Below, piece by piece: positions 1 to 7,726 of a DNA stretch of 35,828 nt. The notes beneath the pieces are model-generated. The model saw only the letters and a list, made by a program, of their open reading frames with translations. It had not been told where the DNA came from and ran no database searches. Numbering within the stretch: the stretch's first letter is position 1; each line of letters opens with the position of its first letter. The stretch is from JABDGC01 sp964466595. GTDB lineage: Bacteria > Pseudomonadota > Gammaproteobacteria > DSM-16500. A program made the position numbers and the translations under genes. The stretch covers positions 1-35,828 of the forward strand of contig CAYXNR010000023.1 in the NCBI GenBank assembly GCA_964466595.1, given 5' to 3'.

Positions 1-15
1 TACCTCCCACCCCTA

Positions 16-48
16 CCCCTCCCTCCACAAAAAGCGTGGCGGGAGGGG
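16..48. other. Strong GC-rich hairpin at the window edge
   Basis: Positions 16-28 and 36-48 form a 13-bp stem with one mismatch and a 7-base A-rich loop. No T-run follows on either strand, so it is not a clear intrinsic terminator, although it lies just downstream of the 3' end of the minus-strand hydrolase gene. The first 100 bases otherwise show nothing coding. Confidence 0.5.
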
Positions 49-105
49 ATTCAAAGAAAGCTGAGTTATTCAACAAAGCCGATCCTTCTCAAAAAAAATT
101 TATCT

Positions 106-978
106 TCACAACAGTATCTTTTTACCTTCTGCCGGCGCAATACAGCGCATATTAGAATGTCGGTTTTTTAACAAAGCCTTTGCCTTTTTCAATTTCGCAT
201 CAATATCTTTATCGTATTGTTCTGGATCATGGTGAAAGAGGCAAAGTAATTTCACCTTCGCTTGATCGGCAAGATCAATAACTCGCGAAACACTAGAATG
301 CCCCCAGCCTTGTTTGCGTAAGTATTCTTCATCGCTATAGGTCGCATCGATTATCAAAAGATCACAGTCTTGAATAAAATGAATTAAACGCTTGATAACA
401 AGCGGATCATAATGCGAAGACTGTTCAGGATATAATTCATTATCTGTCAAATAACAAAAAATTTTATTTTTATATTCCACTCGATATCCGAGACAGCGAC
501 CGGGATGATTTAAGAGCAGGGTTTGTATATGTATATCATCTATAAAAAAATCTTCTTCCGCTACATTTCGGAAAGTGAGCTCTGCGGCAAATGCTTTGAT
601 CGTGAAGGGTAAATAAACGCCATCCATTTGTGCGGAAATCAGATCCTTAATTTTTTTCTCTCCTTGATTGGTGCCCACAATTTCAAACTGATTGCCGGGC
701 ATAAAAAGCGGGACAAAAAAAGGCAGGCCATTAATGTGATCAAAATGCGGATGGGATATAAATATTGTTGCCCTGAGGGGAAAAGCTTTCTGTTTCACCA
801 AAGCATTGGATAATTCTTTAATACCCGAGCCGGCATCAAAAATAAAAAAATGCTTATTTGCAAAACGTAAGGTCACGCAGTTCGTATTTCCGCCATAGCG
901 GATTGTTTTTTTACCCGGAACGGGAAGCGTCCCCCGCACCCCCCAAAACTGCACTGTCATCGCATCCTTTTTCTTCAT
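106..978 (-). CDS. Metallo-beta-lactamase-fold metal-dependent hydrolase
   Basis: A 290-residue cytoplasmic protein of the MBL-fold hydrolase superfamily. The metal-binding motif HPHFDH (H76, H78, D80, H81) is intact. Further candidate metal ligands follow: a His in LNHPGRCLGYR, an Asp in IDATYSDEEY, and a C-terminal FHHDP. The core resembles PhnP/class II phosphodiesterase-like members, which usually cleave phosphodiesters or cyclic nucleotides; the substrate here cannot be read from sequence. I chose the ATG at 978 (MKKKDAM) because AAGGGA sits six bases upstream. The longer reading frame up to 1035 runs into the neighbouring repeat element and has no ribosome site. It has no signal peptide or membrane segment and appears to be a single-gene unit. 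Confidence 0.85.
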   Translation of the reverse strand: MKKKDAMTVQFWGVRGTLPVPGKKTIRYGGNTNCVTLRFANKHFFIFDAGSGIKELSNALVKQKAFPLRATIFISHPHFDHINGLPFFVPLFMPGNQFEIVGTNQGEKKIKDLISAQMDGVYLPFTIKAFAAELTFRNVAEEDFFIDDIHIQTLLLNHPGRCLGYRVEYKNKIFCYLTDNELYPEQSSHYDPLVIKRLIHFIQDCDLLIIDATYSDEEYLRKQGWGHSSVSRVIDLADQAKVKLLCLFHHDPEQYDKDIDAKLKKAKALLKNRHSNMRCIAPAEGKKILL

Positions 979-1022
979 TTGAATCCCTTTATTTCTTATG
1001 AAGGCATGATACTTTAATAACT

Positions 1023-1200
1023 CTGTACGGTACAAAAATCATTTTTGTCATCCTGAGCGCAGCCTTGTCATCCCGAGCGCAGCCTTGTCATCCTGAGCGT
1101 AGCCTTGTCATCCTGAGCGTAGCGAAGGATCTGAATTATCAATGCGATACAGATTCTTCGCTGCGCTCAGAATGACAAAAATGATTTTTGTACCGTATAG
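1023..1200. repeat. 178-bp palindromic element with internal 20-bp tandem repeats
   Basis: The ends (1023-1051 and 1172-1200) are 29-base inverted repeats with about one mismatch. Inside are four tandem copies of a 20-base unit, TTGTCATCCTGAGCGYAGCC, at about 1045-1124. Its last copy can pair with an inverted partner at about 1151-1176 (agattcttcgctgcgctcag). The 'TCATCCTGAGCG..GCGAAGGATCT' core is a widespread bacterial intergenic repeat. No coding potential is seen. It fills most of the gap between the hydrolase and the membrane protein gene; the remaining 1201-1300 is AT-rich with no feature I can name. Confidence 0.8.
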
Positions 1201-1300
1201 AACTTTAATAATTGTATCAGAAATAAGAAAAATTTAGCGAAACAGTCAAGCCTACTTGTCAATTAAAATTATTAACAAGTAAAAGCATCCTGATGAAGCC

Positions 1301-3247
1301 TTAACCACTTTTCACAAACCCAATACAAGTCGCACAAAAAGTCGCATCCTGCAGCGAGATCGAATCATAAAACTGGCATTTCATCGTGGAATGATAATTG
1401 TATTGAGCGCTTTCATAAGCAAAGCCCTTGCATTGCACATTCTGATCACAAAGATACTGACAGGCGCCTGGATCAGGTAAACTGAGAGTTTGGGTATAAA
1501 TAATATTGCCCTGAAACATCTTAGCTGCAATGAGTTGGTAATCGTGAACCAAGAGCAAACGCTTCTTTTTCTCTTCTAAGAGATTTTTTTTAAATTCAGC
1601 GCTGCGATCATGCCAATTGGCTTCTTTATCATAGCCAAGACAAACAATATTTGAGTAATGCTGTAGCCAATTATAAATAACAGCATCAGGTATGCTGCTC
1701 ATTTTTCCTATCTCAAAAGGATAGATTTCCTCTGCCAAGCTAGGCAAGAGATAAGCCCATTTAAAAAGATAGCCATTATAAAGAGGCTGCAGTTTTAAAA
1801 AACTAAAAGCCTGTATTTTATCAAAGCCATCCACATTAAAATGAGACCATAAAAAAAGAGGATAGCTGCCATTGCCTAGAGCATGGCTATCAATAGCTCT
1901 ACTATTTTCTACAACAAGAACCGTATTTGCATTGAGTTTAGTTTTGAGTACAGGCGGATTCACAATAGCATTATGCATGAGCCGGAATTCAAAACCCTTT
2001 AGGGCAGTAAAATGTTCTAAATTAACTTGATTCACGCTTCGCGTTGTCCATCCCATAAAAAGGGCAAGACAGAGACCGATAACAAAAACCGGTTTTTTTC
2101 TTTTCAAGATTTTCTGTCCTAGATACTCTGCACTAAAACCAGCGATGAGACTCAAAAATATTAAGGTCAAGCTAAGATGCCAAGGCAAGCCCATAGCCCA
2201 GTTCAGAGGAAGAATCAGAAATAAGCCGGCTGTCATCCACAAAAAAATGAGCATCTTTCGATAGCGACGTTCTTCTTTGTTTTTAGTAAAAATCAAGCTG
2301 AAGGTACCAAGCACTGCAAGCAGAGCAAAGAGCGCTAAGCCGAAGCGAGCTTGAGCTGTTAAGCTTAAGTCCCGCCATAGCAACTGGGCTTGGGGCAAAG
2401 CGGCACGGTTTGCCTCTGTACTTGAAAAGCCTAAGATATTTTTGATGAGCTCAAAACCGGCAGCTTTTGTTTTTTCAACCGTCATCAAGGAAATAGAGGG
2501 ATGAGCTAGCGTCGGCCAGGCTAGCGTTAGATAAAGGGTTAAACTGCAGGTTACCAAGGTCAAGAGTAATAAAATTTGAATTCTTTTATTCAGAAATAAG
2601 CTCTGAAAAAATTGAAGCCAGGACCCACCTTGATATTCTGAAAAACAAAAATAACAAGCTAAGACCGGTCCAAGCAAGAGAGCCGGTTCTTTACAGGTGA
2701 CAGCGACAACATAAAAAAAGAGAGAGCCCATCAGAAAAGAATAATGTTTAGTCTTTCTGTCTTGGCAAAAACGCTGAAAACAATAAAAACTCAGGAGCGT
2801 AAAAGAAACATAAGCGAATTCGAAATGCAGAGCAATCAAGCGCGACAACATCAGAGCAGGGTGCATTAAATAAATACTGAAAGCGAGATAGGCCCCTACT
2901 GTGAAACCAGGAAAGAGTCTTTCGTAAATTTTAATCAAGAGCAAGCCCGTGCAAGCCAAGAAAAATAGATTCACTACAATCAGGCCCTGCGTATTATGCC
3001 AGCCCAGAAAAGGCATGAGTAATTGATATATCAAAAAATGGCCGGTGGGCCTGAAAAAAGGGATAGAAAAAATATCTAGCATTTTGGGATGTAAATAAAT
3101 AGCGAAGAGATCAGAAAGAGAATGTAGCATGTGGTTAGCAGCAAAAAGCATCGGCTGTTCCACATAAATGAGCTTTGCGCTTAGCACTGTATTATTGACT
3201 AATAAGACAAAAGCAAAGAGGCTGGTGAATAAAATACCGTTTTTCAT
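1301..3247 (-). CDS. Polytopic GT-C-like membrane protein with C-terminal PAN/Apple-like domain
   Basis: A 648-residue protein. Residues 1-410 hold about ten hydrophobic segments with the look of GT-C/PMT-type lipid-sugar-dependent glycosyltransferases, including a CKEPALLLGP loop of the type seen in such proteins. A soluble stretch of about 170 residues follows. The last 70 residues have the cysteine spacing of a PAN/Apple domain: GACQYLCDQNVQCKGFAYES, later KCQFYDS and a final CATC. PAN domains bind protein or carbohydrate. No donor or acceptor can be named, and the glycosyltransferase assignment rests on topology rather than on a visible DD or DE catalytic motif. The start ATG at 3247 has a weak GGA site. 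It lies near the pilus genes, so glycosylation of pilin or envelope is possible but unproven. Confidence 0.6.
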   Translation of the reverse strand: MKNGILFTSLFAFVLLVNNTVLSAKLIYVEQPMLFAANHMLHSLSDLFAIYLHPKMLDIFSIPFFRPTGHFLIYQLLMPFLGWHNTQGLIVVNLFFLACTGLLLIKIYERLFPGFTVGAYLAFSIYLMHPALMLSRLIALHFEFAYVSFTLLSFYCFQRFCQDRKTKHYSFLMGSLFFYVVAVTCKEPALLLGPVLACYFCFSEYQGGSWLQFFQSLFLNKRIQILLLLTLVTCSLTLYLTLAWPTLAHPSISLMTVEKTKAAGFELIKNILGFSSTEANRAALPQAQLLWRDLSLTAQARFGLALFALLAVLGTFSLIFTKNKEERRYRKMLIFLWMTAGLFLILPLNWAMGLPWHLSLTLIFLSLIAGFSAEYLGQKILKRKKPVFVIGLCLALFMGWTTRSVNQVNLEHFTALKGFEFRLMHNAIVNPPVLKTKLNANTVLVVENSRAIDSHALGNGSYPLFLWSHFNVDGFDKIQAFSFLKLQPLYNGYLFKWAYLLPSLAEEIYPFEIGKMSSIPDAVIYNWLQHYSNIVCLGYDKEANWHDRSAEFKKNLLEEKKKRLLLVHDYQLIAAKMFQGNIIYTQTLSLPDPGACQYLCDQNVQCKGFAYESAQYNYHSTMKCQFYDSISLQDATFCATCIGFVKSG

Positions 3248-3279
3248 TATTTTTCCATTTTTTAAAAAAGTTAGTCACA

Positions 3280-3349
3280 GTGGATTAGACGCATTTTTTG
3301 CCGTAATCCGCCATTTTTGATGGATTACGGCAAAAAGCGCCTAATCCAC
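3280..3349. repeat. 70-bp palindromic repeat (hairpin)
   Basis: GTGGATTAG at 3280-3288 pairs with CTAATCCAC at 3341-3349. The inner arms TTTTGCCGTAATCC and GGATTACGGCAAAA also pair, around a short T-rich loop. It is a REP-like intergenic palindrome, lies upstream of the membrane protein gene, and is not followed by a T-run. Confidence 0.8.
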
Positions 3350-3360
3350 CCTACCAAAAA

Positions 3361-3503
3361 TTAACTGGAGAAGTTGTCATTCCGGCATGCTTTAAGCCGG
3401 AATCCAGGGCATTTAAAAAGCCTGGATGCCAGCTAAAAGCGTGCTGGCATGACAGATATTGTAAGGGATTAACCAAATACTTAAGCATGCTGGCATGCAT
3501 GGC
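3361..3503 (+). repeat. MITE-like repeat, copy A
   Basis: This copy shares long exact blocks with copies at 4581-4757 (opposite orientation) and 34221-34379 (same orientation). Shared blocks include CATTCCGGCATGCTTTAAGC, GCTAAAAGCGTGCTGGCATG and the end motif TTAACCAAATACTTA at 3470-3484. The left terminal repeat is eroded; only TTAACTGGAGAA is left of it. Together with the hairpin at 3280 it fills most of the 345-bp gap before the pilin gene; 3504-3578 holds no clear feature. Confidence 0.8.
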
Positions 3504-3592
3504 ACGACAGTCCAGTAGCAACTCCCTTGCTTTAGAGCAATTGAGCAGGTAACATATTCTTCAACAGGTAAATTCTATAAGGAACTTAGCTT

Positions 3593-4036
3593 ATGCGGCG
3601 CACCCTCCGATTGATGTTAGGTGTCACCCTACTTGAAGTCATGCTCGTTCTCGCTATTGTATCCCTCATTATTCTCATGTCTGTTCGCTATTATCAGTCA
3701 ACCACGACAGCCAGCCAAACACAACAATTGTTGGGTATTATTTCAGCTGTAACAGCAGCAGCTGACAACCTTTCTTTGGGAACCGCTGCTGGTTATGGAA
3801 ATGTCACTTCTGGGAACATGGGCGCTATTGTTGGAGCCAGCAATATGACCTCTCCCTGGGGCGGACCTATTACCTTCAGTTCAGCAAACTCCACGACTTA
3901 TACTGTTACCATCCCCTCTGTTCCTGCTGGTGTTTGTACGGCTGTAAAAATTAAATTGCAAACCAATCCGAAGTTCAACCCGCCCAGCGCTTGCGCTTCG
4001 GGTAACTTTGTCTATTCCTATAACTCTTCTACCTAA
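3593..4036 (+). CDS. Type IVb prepilin, probable major pilin (PilS-like)
   Basis: A 147-residue prepilin with a short basic leader, MRRTLRLMLG. Prepilin peptidase should cut after G10, leaving V11 as the methylated first residue and E15 as the conserved Glu+5, followed by a roughly 20-residue hydrophobic helix. A non-Phe first residue and the motif MTSPWGG (residues 85-91) are typical of type IVb pilins such as PilS/TcpA. C115 and C134 near the C-terminus could form the D-region disulphide. AAGGAA lies eight bases upstream of the ATG. It is the only pilin-sized subunit here, while the operon on the other strand carries two much larger pilin-like proteins, so this is the best candidate for the main fibre subunit. 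It is coupled to the cytochrome gene three bases downstream. Confidence 0.85.
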   Translation: MRRTLRLMLGVTLLEVMLVLAIVSLIILMSVRYYQSTTTASQTQQLLGIISAVTAAADNLSLGTAAGYGNVTSGNMGAIVGASNMTSPWGGPITFSSANSTTYTVTIPSVPAGVCTAVKIKLQTNPKFNPPSACASGNFVYSYNSST

Positions 4037-4039
4037 GCT

Positions 4040-4576
4040 ATGCGTTCTCTTTCTAATACGGGGTCGGTCTACGGCCCCCTTAGTAAATTCTTTCACTGGG
4101 TTATTGCTGTTTTAGTTATTTTAATGCTGTCTATCACCTACTTCTTAGATGATCTTCCAAATCAAGCCCTAAAAGGTCTTGCTTTTAATATCCATAAGTT
4201 AACTGGCTTAACGATTTTAGCCCTCATGGTTTTACGCCTGAGCTGGACGCTCTGTAACCGCAAACCAAGCCTCCCTCATACGGCCTTATGGGAACGCTGC
4301 GCCGAACAGCTGGTGCATTGGTCTTTTTATCTGCTCTTATTTCTCATGCCTCTTGCTGGTTGGATCGGCTCGGTTGCCGGCGGCAGACCGCCACGTTTAG
4401 GAAATTATAGCCTTAACTTACCCCTTGCAAAAAATGAGCATCTTTCCAATCTTTCCTTTAGTGTTCATAATACCGTGGCTATTATTATCATTACCCTCAT
4501 CAGCCTTCATGTTTTGGCCGCTCTTTTCCATCATTTCATCAAAAAAGACAGCGTGCTGCGACGCATGCTGCCTTAA
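4040..4576 (+). CDS. Cytochrome b561 family di-heme membrane protein
   Basis: A 178-residue inner-membrane protein with four hydrophobic helices. It has the prokaryotic b561 pattern: SKFFHW (H19), IHKLTG (H52), LVHWSFY near residue 94, and a VHN / LHVLAALFHH pair in the last helix. These His residues are the usual axial heme ligands. Such proteins move electrons between ubiquinol and periplasmic acceptors or oxygen. The ATG lies three bases after the pilin stop codon, so the two genes are probably co-transcribed and coupled. The link with a pilin is unexpected; an alternative is that the pilin was inserted in front of an unrelated gene. Confidence 0.88.
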   Translation: MRSLSNTGSVYGPLSKFFHWVIAVLVILMLSITYFLDDLPNQALKGLAFNIHKLTGLTILALMVLRLSWTLCNRKPSLPHTALWERCAEQLVHWSFYLLLFLMPLAGWIGSVAGGRPPRLGNYSLNLPLAKNEHLSNLSFSVHNTVAIIIITLISLHVLAALFHHFIKKDSVLRRMLP

Positions 4577-4580
4577 AGAA

Positions 4581-4757
4581 AGTAAGTATTCGCTTAACCC
4601 CTTACTCTGTCATGCCAGCACGCTTAAGTATTTGGTTAATCCCTTACATCTGTCATGCCAGCACGCTTTTAGCTGGCATCCAGGTTTTTAAATGCCCTGG
4701 ATTCCGGCTTAAAGCATGCCGGAATGACAATTTCTCCAGGTTAAGCGAATACTTACT
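4581..4757 (-). repeat. MITE-like repeat, copy B, with perfect 19-bp terminal inverted repeats
   Basis: The element begins with AGTAAGTATTCGCTTAACC (4581-4599) and ends with its exact reverse complement (4739-4757), giving a 177-bp unit. Inside, about 40 bases of the left end are partly duplicated: a second TTAAGTATTTGGTTAATCCC at about 4624-4643. The body is nearly identical to copy A but inverted. There is no coding capacity and no clear target duplication. It lies between the convergent cytochrome gene and the end of the pilus operon. Confidence 0.88.
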
Positions 4758-4775
4758 AAAAGAATTGTTAACTTG

Positions 4776-6893
4776 CTAGAGAATCGCCTCTTCACCATAA
4801 AAATCTGTAAATTGTCTTAATAAGTCCTTCACAGGCGCTGATTGTGCAAAAGGCGTATCTAAGCCCAGGGTCCATTCACCCGTTTTTATATTAGCTAGAA
4901 GATAATAGGGTGCTTGTACTTCGGTCCTCAGACTTAAACGACTTCCCGATCCTTTGAACTGCATACGAGGAACTGCAGGATAGCGTGCTAAGAGCCAAGG
5001 CCCGAATAAGATAGCGCGTTGCTTATTCCGCAACACAGCAGGCTCGGCTTCCGGTTTAAGGAAGAGATAGCCATTTTCAGGCTTGACTTGATAAAGTTGA
5101 ATCGAACGATTGAGCACCTTTTCAACTTCAATCTGGTTGGTTTCAATTTCAGAGAGACTATATCCCGTTTCTAAATATAAGGGGCGAGCAGCTGGTTCTT
5201 TTTTGCCTTTCGAAAAATAGGGCAGGAGTGAGAGGCCATCGCTAGCCTGCAGGGGCGCCTTGTGAAGCAAGTCCAAAATAGTTGGAGCAAGATCGAATAA
5301 AGCGCTTGGAAAGCGCAGCGTCTGTGGCCTAAAGCGGGGAAGCTCTTTTCCCTTTTTGCTATGAAAATATTGCAAGGCCAGCACAATCCGATATTGCTTT
5401 AAACTCAAGACCTCTGTTCCCTGACCATAGGCGGTGTTCAAGCTGTAATTGCTGCCTAAGAGGGGCGCGGTACTTAATTTATTGACCGTCACCCAAGTCA
5501 ATCTTGCTGCTGGCCCTCTATACTGCTCTTTTGTCAACAAACGGTCGCCGGGCAGGCCAAAGCTGGTTCCATGATCGGAGAATAAAATCACGATACTATT
5601 AGCCAACAAGCCATTTTCCTTGAGGATTTGCCAGAGCTCGCCTAGTTGTTTGTCTACTTCCTCAACACTTTTTTGATAGCGCTGATCCATCCTTAAAGAA
5701 GAAGCCTGTTCCGACTTCGCCCAGGTAAAAGGCCAATGAGAGAGACAGAGATGCAGTGCCAGAAAAAGTGGCTTGTTTTGTCGTTTTCTTAAGCCTGCTT
5801 TGAGCAGCTGCAAAAATTGCTGGGGCTCATAAGTAATAGCAGCTGCTCGATTAGCATAATTATAAGGAAAGAGAAAGGCAGCGATCGGCAGCTTCATGAG
5901 GAGGTTGCTGAGAGGAAAATCACTGAAGCTGCCTAGGATAAAATCATTCACACCGATGCTCGGCCCAAGCAGCTGATCAAAGCCATATTCTCTAGTAATA
6001 TTGCTAAAACGTTTCTCATCACTCCCATAAAATGTTTCATAGTGAGCGGCTTGCAGCTGCTTTCCGAGGCTAGCCTGTCCCCAAATTGCTTCTGCCTGAC
6101 TCAGATTAATGCGGGCATGATTATGTTTAGGATATTTGGCAGTAAGAAGGCTAACCCAGGCCGGAAAAGTTCGAGCGAGCGGGGTATAGGCTTCAGTAAA
6201 GCGAACAGCTTTCTTTAAAAACTGATCAATATGAGGCGTATGATAAGCGGCTCCCCCATAGAAGCCCGTATAATCAGGACGCAGCGAATCGATGCCAATT
6301 AAAATAATATTGGGTTGGCCTGCACTTTTGCTTGCCTGATAGCGAGTTTGACTAAAAAAATAACTGGGGCCGCTCATTAGCAAGATGAAGCTGCTTAGAC
6401 TGAGAAAGCAGAGCCCCCAGAAAATCCGGCGACGAGAGCGAATCACTTGATAATAAGCAAGACAGGTCGCAGCAAGTAAAATAAATATGCTGATGAATAA
6501 GAGCTGCTCCTTGGGCAGTTGCCGAAGGAGACCTGCAAAAAAAGACTGTGGATAATAGTGCTCATTCAGCATAAAAATGGCCATATTGGTGATCAACCAA
6601 AAAAATATTCCAAGGCCATAAGCAGAGATCTCGAAAAATTCACTGCAAGCAAAGCTAATAAACCAAATAAAACTAATTACCAGAAGATAAGCGAGAATTT
6701 GAATAAAGAGAAAACTGAGCAGGGGGAAGATTACAGCCGGATGAAAAATATGCTCTGAGATCGAACTGCCCACAAAGGTATCGACCAACTCGGAAGCATG
6801 ATGATGAATGCTAAAAAAGACAAGCTGAGCGAGAACACTCAGCAAGGTCAAACAAAGTAAGACTGAAAAAAGTTCCGAACGCTTCTTACTCAT
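4776..6893 (-). CDS. Membrane-anchored sulfatase/phosphoethanolamine-transferase-like enzyme
   Basis: A 705-residue protein of the alkaline phosphatase superfamily. Five hydrophobic helices occupy residues 10-178, followed by a large periplasmic catalytic domain, the layout of EptA, LtaS and PptA enzymes. Visible active-site elements are D202 (GIDSLRPDY), a candidate nucleophile T242 in ARTFPAW, H386 in LSHWPF, and D440-H441 in FSDHGTSFG. A sulfatase Cys-x-Pro-x-Arg site is absent, which favours a Thr-based phospholipid-headgroup transferase over a true sulfatase. Its ATG overlaps the pilP stop codon (ATGA), so it is the last gene of the pilus operon. A role in modifying pilin or lipid A with a phospho-form is inferred from this position. 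Confidence 0.8.
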   Translation of the reverse strand: MSKKRSELFSVLLCLTLLSVLAQLVFFSIHHHASELVDTFVGSSISEHIFHPAVIFPLLSFLFIQILAYLLVISFIWFISFACSEFFEISAYGLGIFFWLITNMAIFMLNEHYYPQSFFAGLLRQLPKEQLLFISIFILLAATCLAYYQVIRSRRRIFWGLCFLSLSSFILLMSGPSYFFSQTRYQASKSAGQPNIILIGIDSLRPDYTGFYGGAAYHTPHIDQFLKKAVRFTEAYTPLARTFPAWVSLLTAKYPKHNHARINLSQAEAIWGQASLGKQLQAAHYETFYGSDEKRFSNITREYGFDQLLGPSIGVNDFILGSFSDFPLSNLLMKLPIAAFLFPYNYANRAAAITYEPQQFLQLLKAGLRKRQNKPLFLALHLCLSHWPFTWAKSEQASSLRMDQRYQKSVEEVDKQLGELWQILKENGLLANSIVILFSDHGTSFGLPGDRLLTKEQYRGPAARLTWVTVNKLSTAPLLGSNYSLNTAYGQGTEVLSLKQYRIVLALQYFHSKKGKELPRFRPQTLRFPSALFDLAPTILDLLHKAPLQASDGLSLLPYFSKGKKEPAARPLYLETGYSLSEIETNQIEVEKVLNRSIQLYQVKPENGYLFLKPEAEPAVLRNKQRAILFGPWLLARYPAVPRMQFKGSGSRLSLRTEVQAPYYLLANIKTGEWTLGLDTPFAQSAPVKDLLRQFTDFYGEEAIL

Positions 6894-7723
6894 GAATTGC
6901 CGGGATTAGCGCTCATGCCTTCTTTCTCAGAAGAGCCTTCATTGTCTGTCATTGTTAAAGGTATTTTTTGTTCGATGCCGGCATTCTCGATCAAGACGCC
7001 ACTTTGATCAATGGCTTTAACGAGGGACTTATCTGGCGGCAGGAGATCGCCCACAGAGACAGCATAAAGTTTATTTTTAAACTTCACTACCGCATGCCAT
7101 TGATCCTGCTCCATACTCACTGATTGAACAGAATATCCGCTACCTAGCGCCTTCGGTACCGGTGGGGGTAGGGGTGAAAGCGCTGAATTGGGATTGCTCA
7201 CTGCTGCCTTCGTAGTAGGAGAAGTTGCTTCAGAAAGCAGGTCAGTAATTGATTTCTCTGCTGTGGCTGTAGCCAGTTTAGCTGCCACAATCGCCTGGCT
7301 CGTTTCAGCGATTTCCCTTTGAATTTTAAGCATCTGTAATTCATTTAAGGCCGACACATATTTACTTTGTACCTGTTCTTGTTGCATCAGCATAACAGAA
7401 GCCGGCGGAGCCATTTCAACCTGGGGATGAGATTGCTGGGGAGTCAATTGAGGAGCATTCGGCGGACGCGAAGGACTAGCCGGCGGTGCCGACACTGCTT
7501 GCTGAACAGCTGGCGGAGGAGCCTGTGGCAGAGCCGGTTTGGGAAGCGGTGCATTCGCAGCAATAGCAGGCGGTGAGGGGGTCAATGCTCTTTCTAAAGC
7601 CTTGCCACCTCGAAACATACCAATTACCTCCCACACAATAAAAATAGCAATCATCAAAAAAATGATGGCCATCATTTTCTGCTTCGGGGAGAGCGCTGCA
7701 AAACTGCTTTGTGAGTCTGCCAT
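6890..7723 (-). CDS. pilP: Type IVb pilus biogenesis protein PilP
   Basis: A 277-residue inner-membrane protein: a short cytoplasmic N-terminus, one helix at about residues 16-36, a Pro/Ala-rich linker (46-110), a helical stretch (about 110-165), and a small C-terminal beta domain (YSVQSVSMEQDQWHAVV onward, ending before residue 265). This matches the PilP family of R64-type pili, which links the inner-membrane platform to the secretin. The family is weakly conserved, so the call leans on layout and position directly after pilO (three-base gap). Its stop codon overlaps the start of the transferase gene. Confidence 0.75.
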   Translation of the reverse strand: MADSQSSFAALSPKQKMMAIIFLMIAIFIVWEVIGMFRGGKALERALTPSPPAIAANAPLPKPALPQAPPPAVQQAVSAPPASPSRPPNAPQLTPQQSHPQVEMAPPASVMLMQQEQVQSKYVSALNELQMLKIQREIAETSQAIVAAKLATATAEKSITDLLSEATSPTTKAAVSNPNSALSPLPPPVPKALGSGYSVQSVSMEQDQWHAVVKFKNKLYAVSVGDLLPPDKSLVKAIDQSGVLIENAGIEQKIPLTMTDNEGSSEKEGMSANPGNS

Positions 7724-7726
7724 AGC

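Noticed and set aside
979..1035. Upstream start for the metallo-hydrolase
   Set aside because: The extra codons run into the inverted-repeat element, while ATG 978 has a good ribosome site.
4425..4691. Plus-strand frame overlapping the cytochrome gene and running into the repeat
   Set aside because: Shadow frame; the cytochrome frame has clear heme-ligand motifs.
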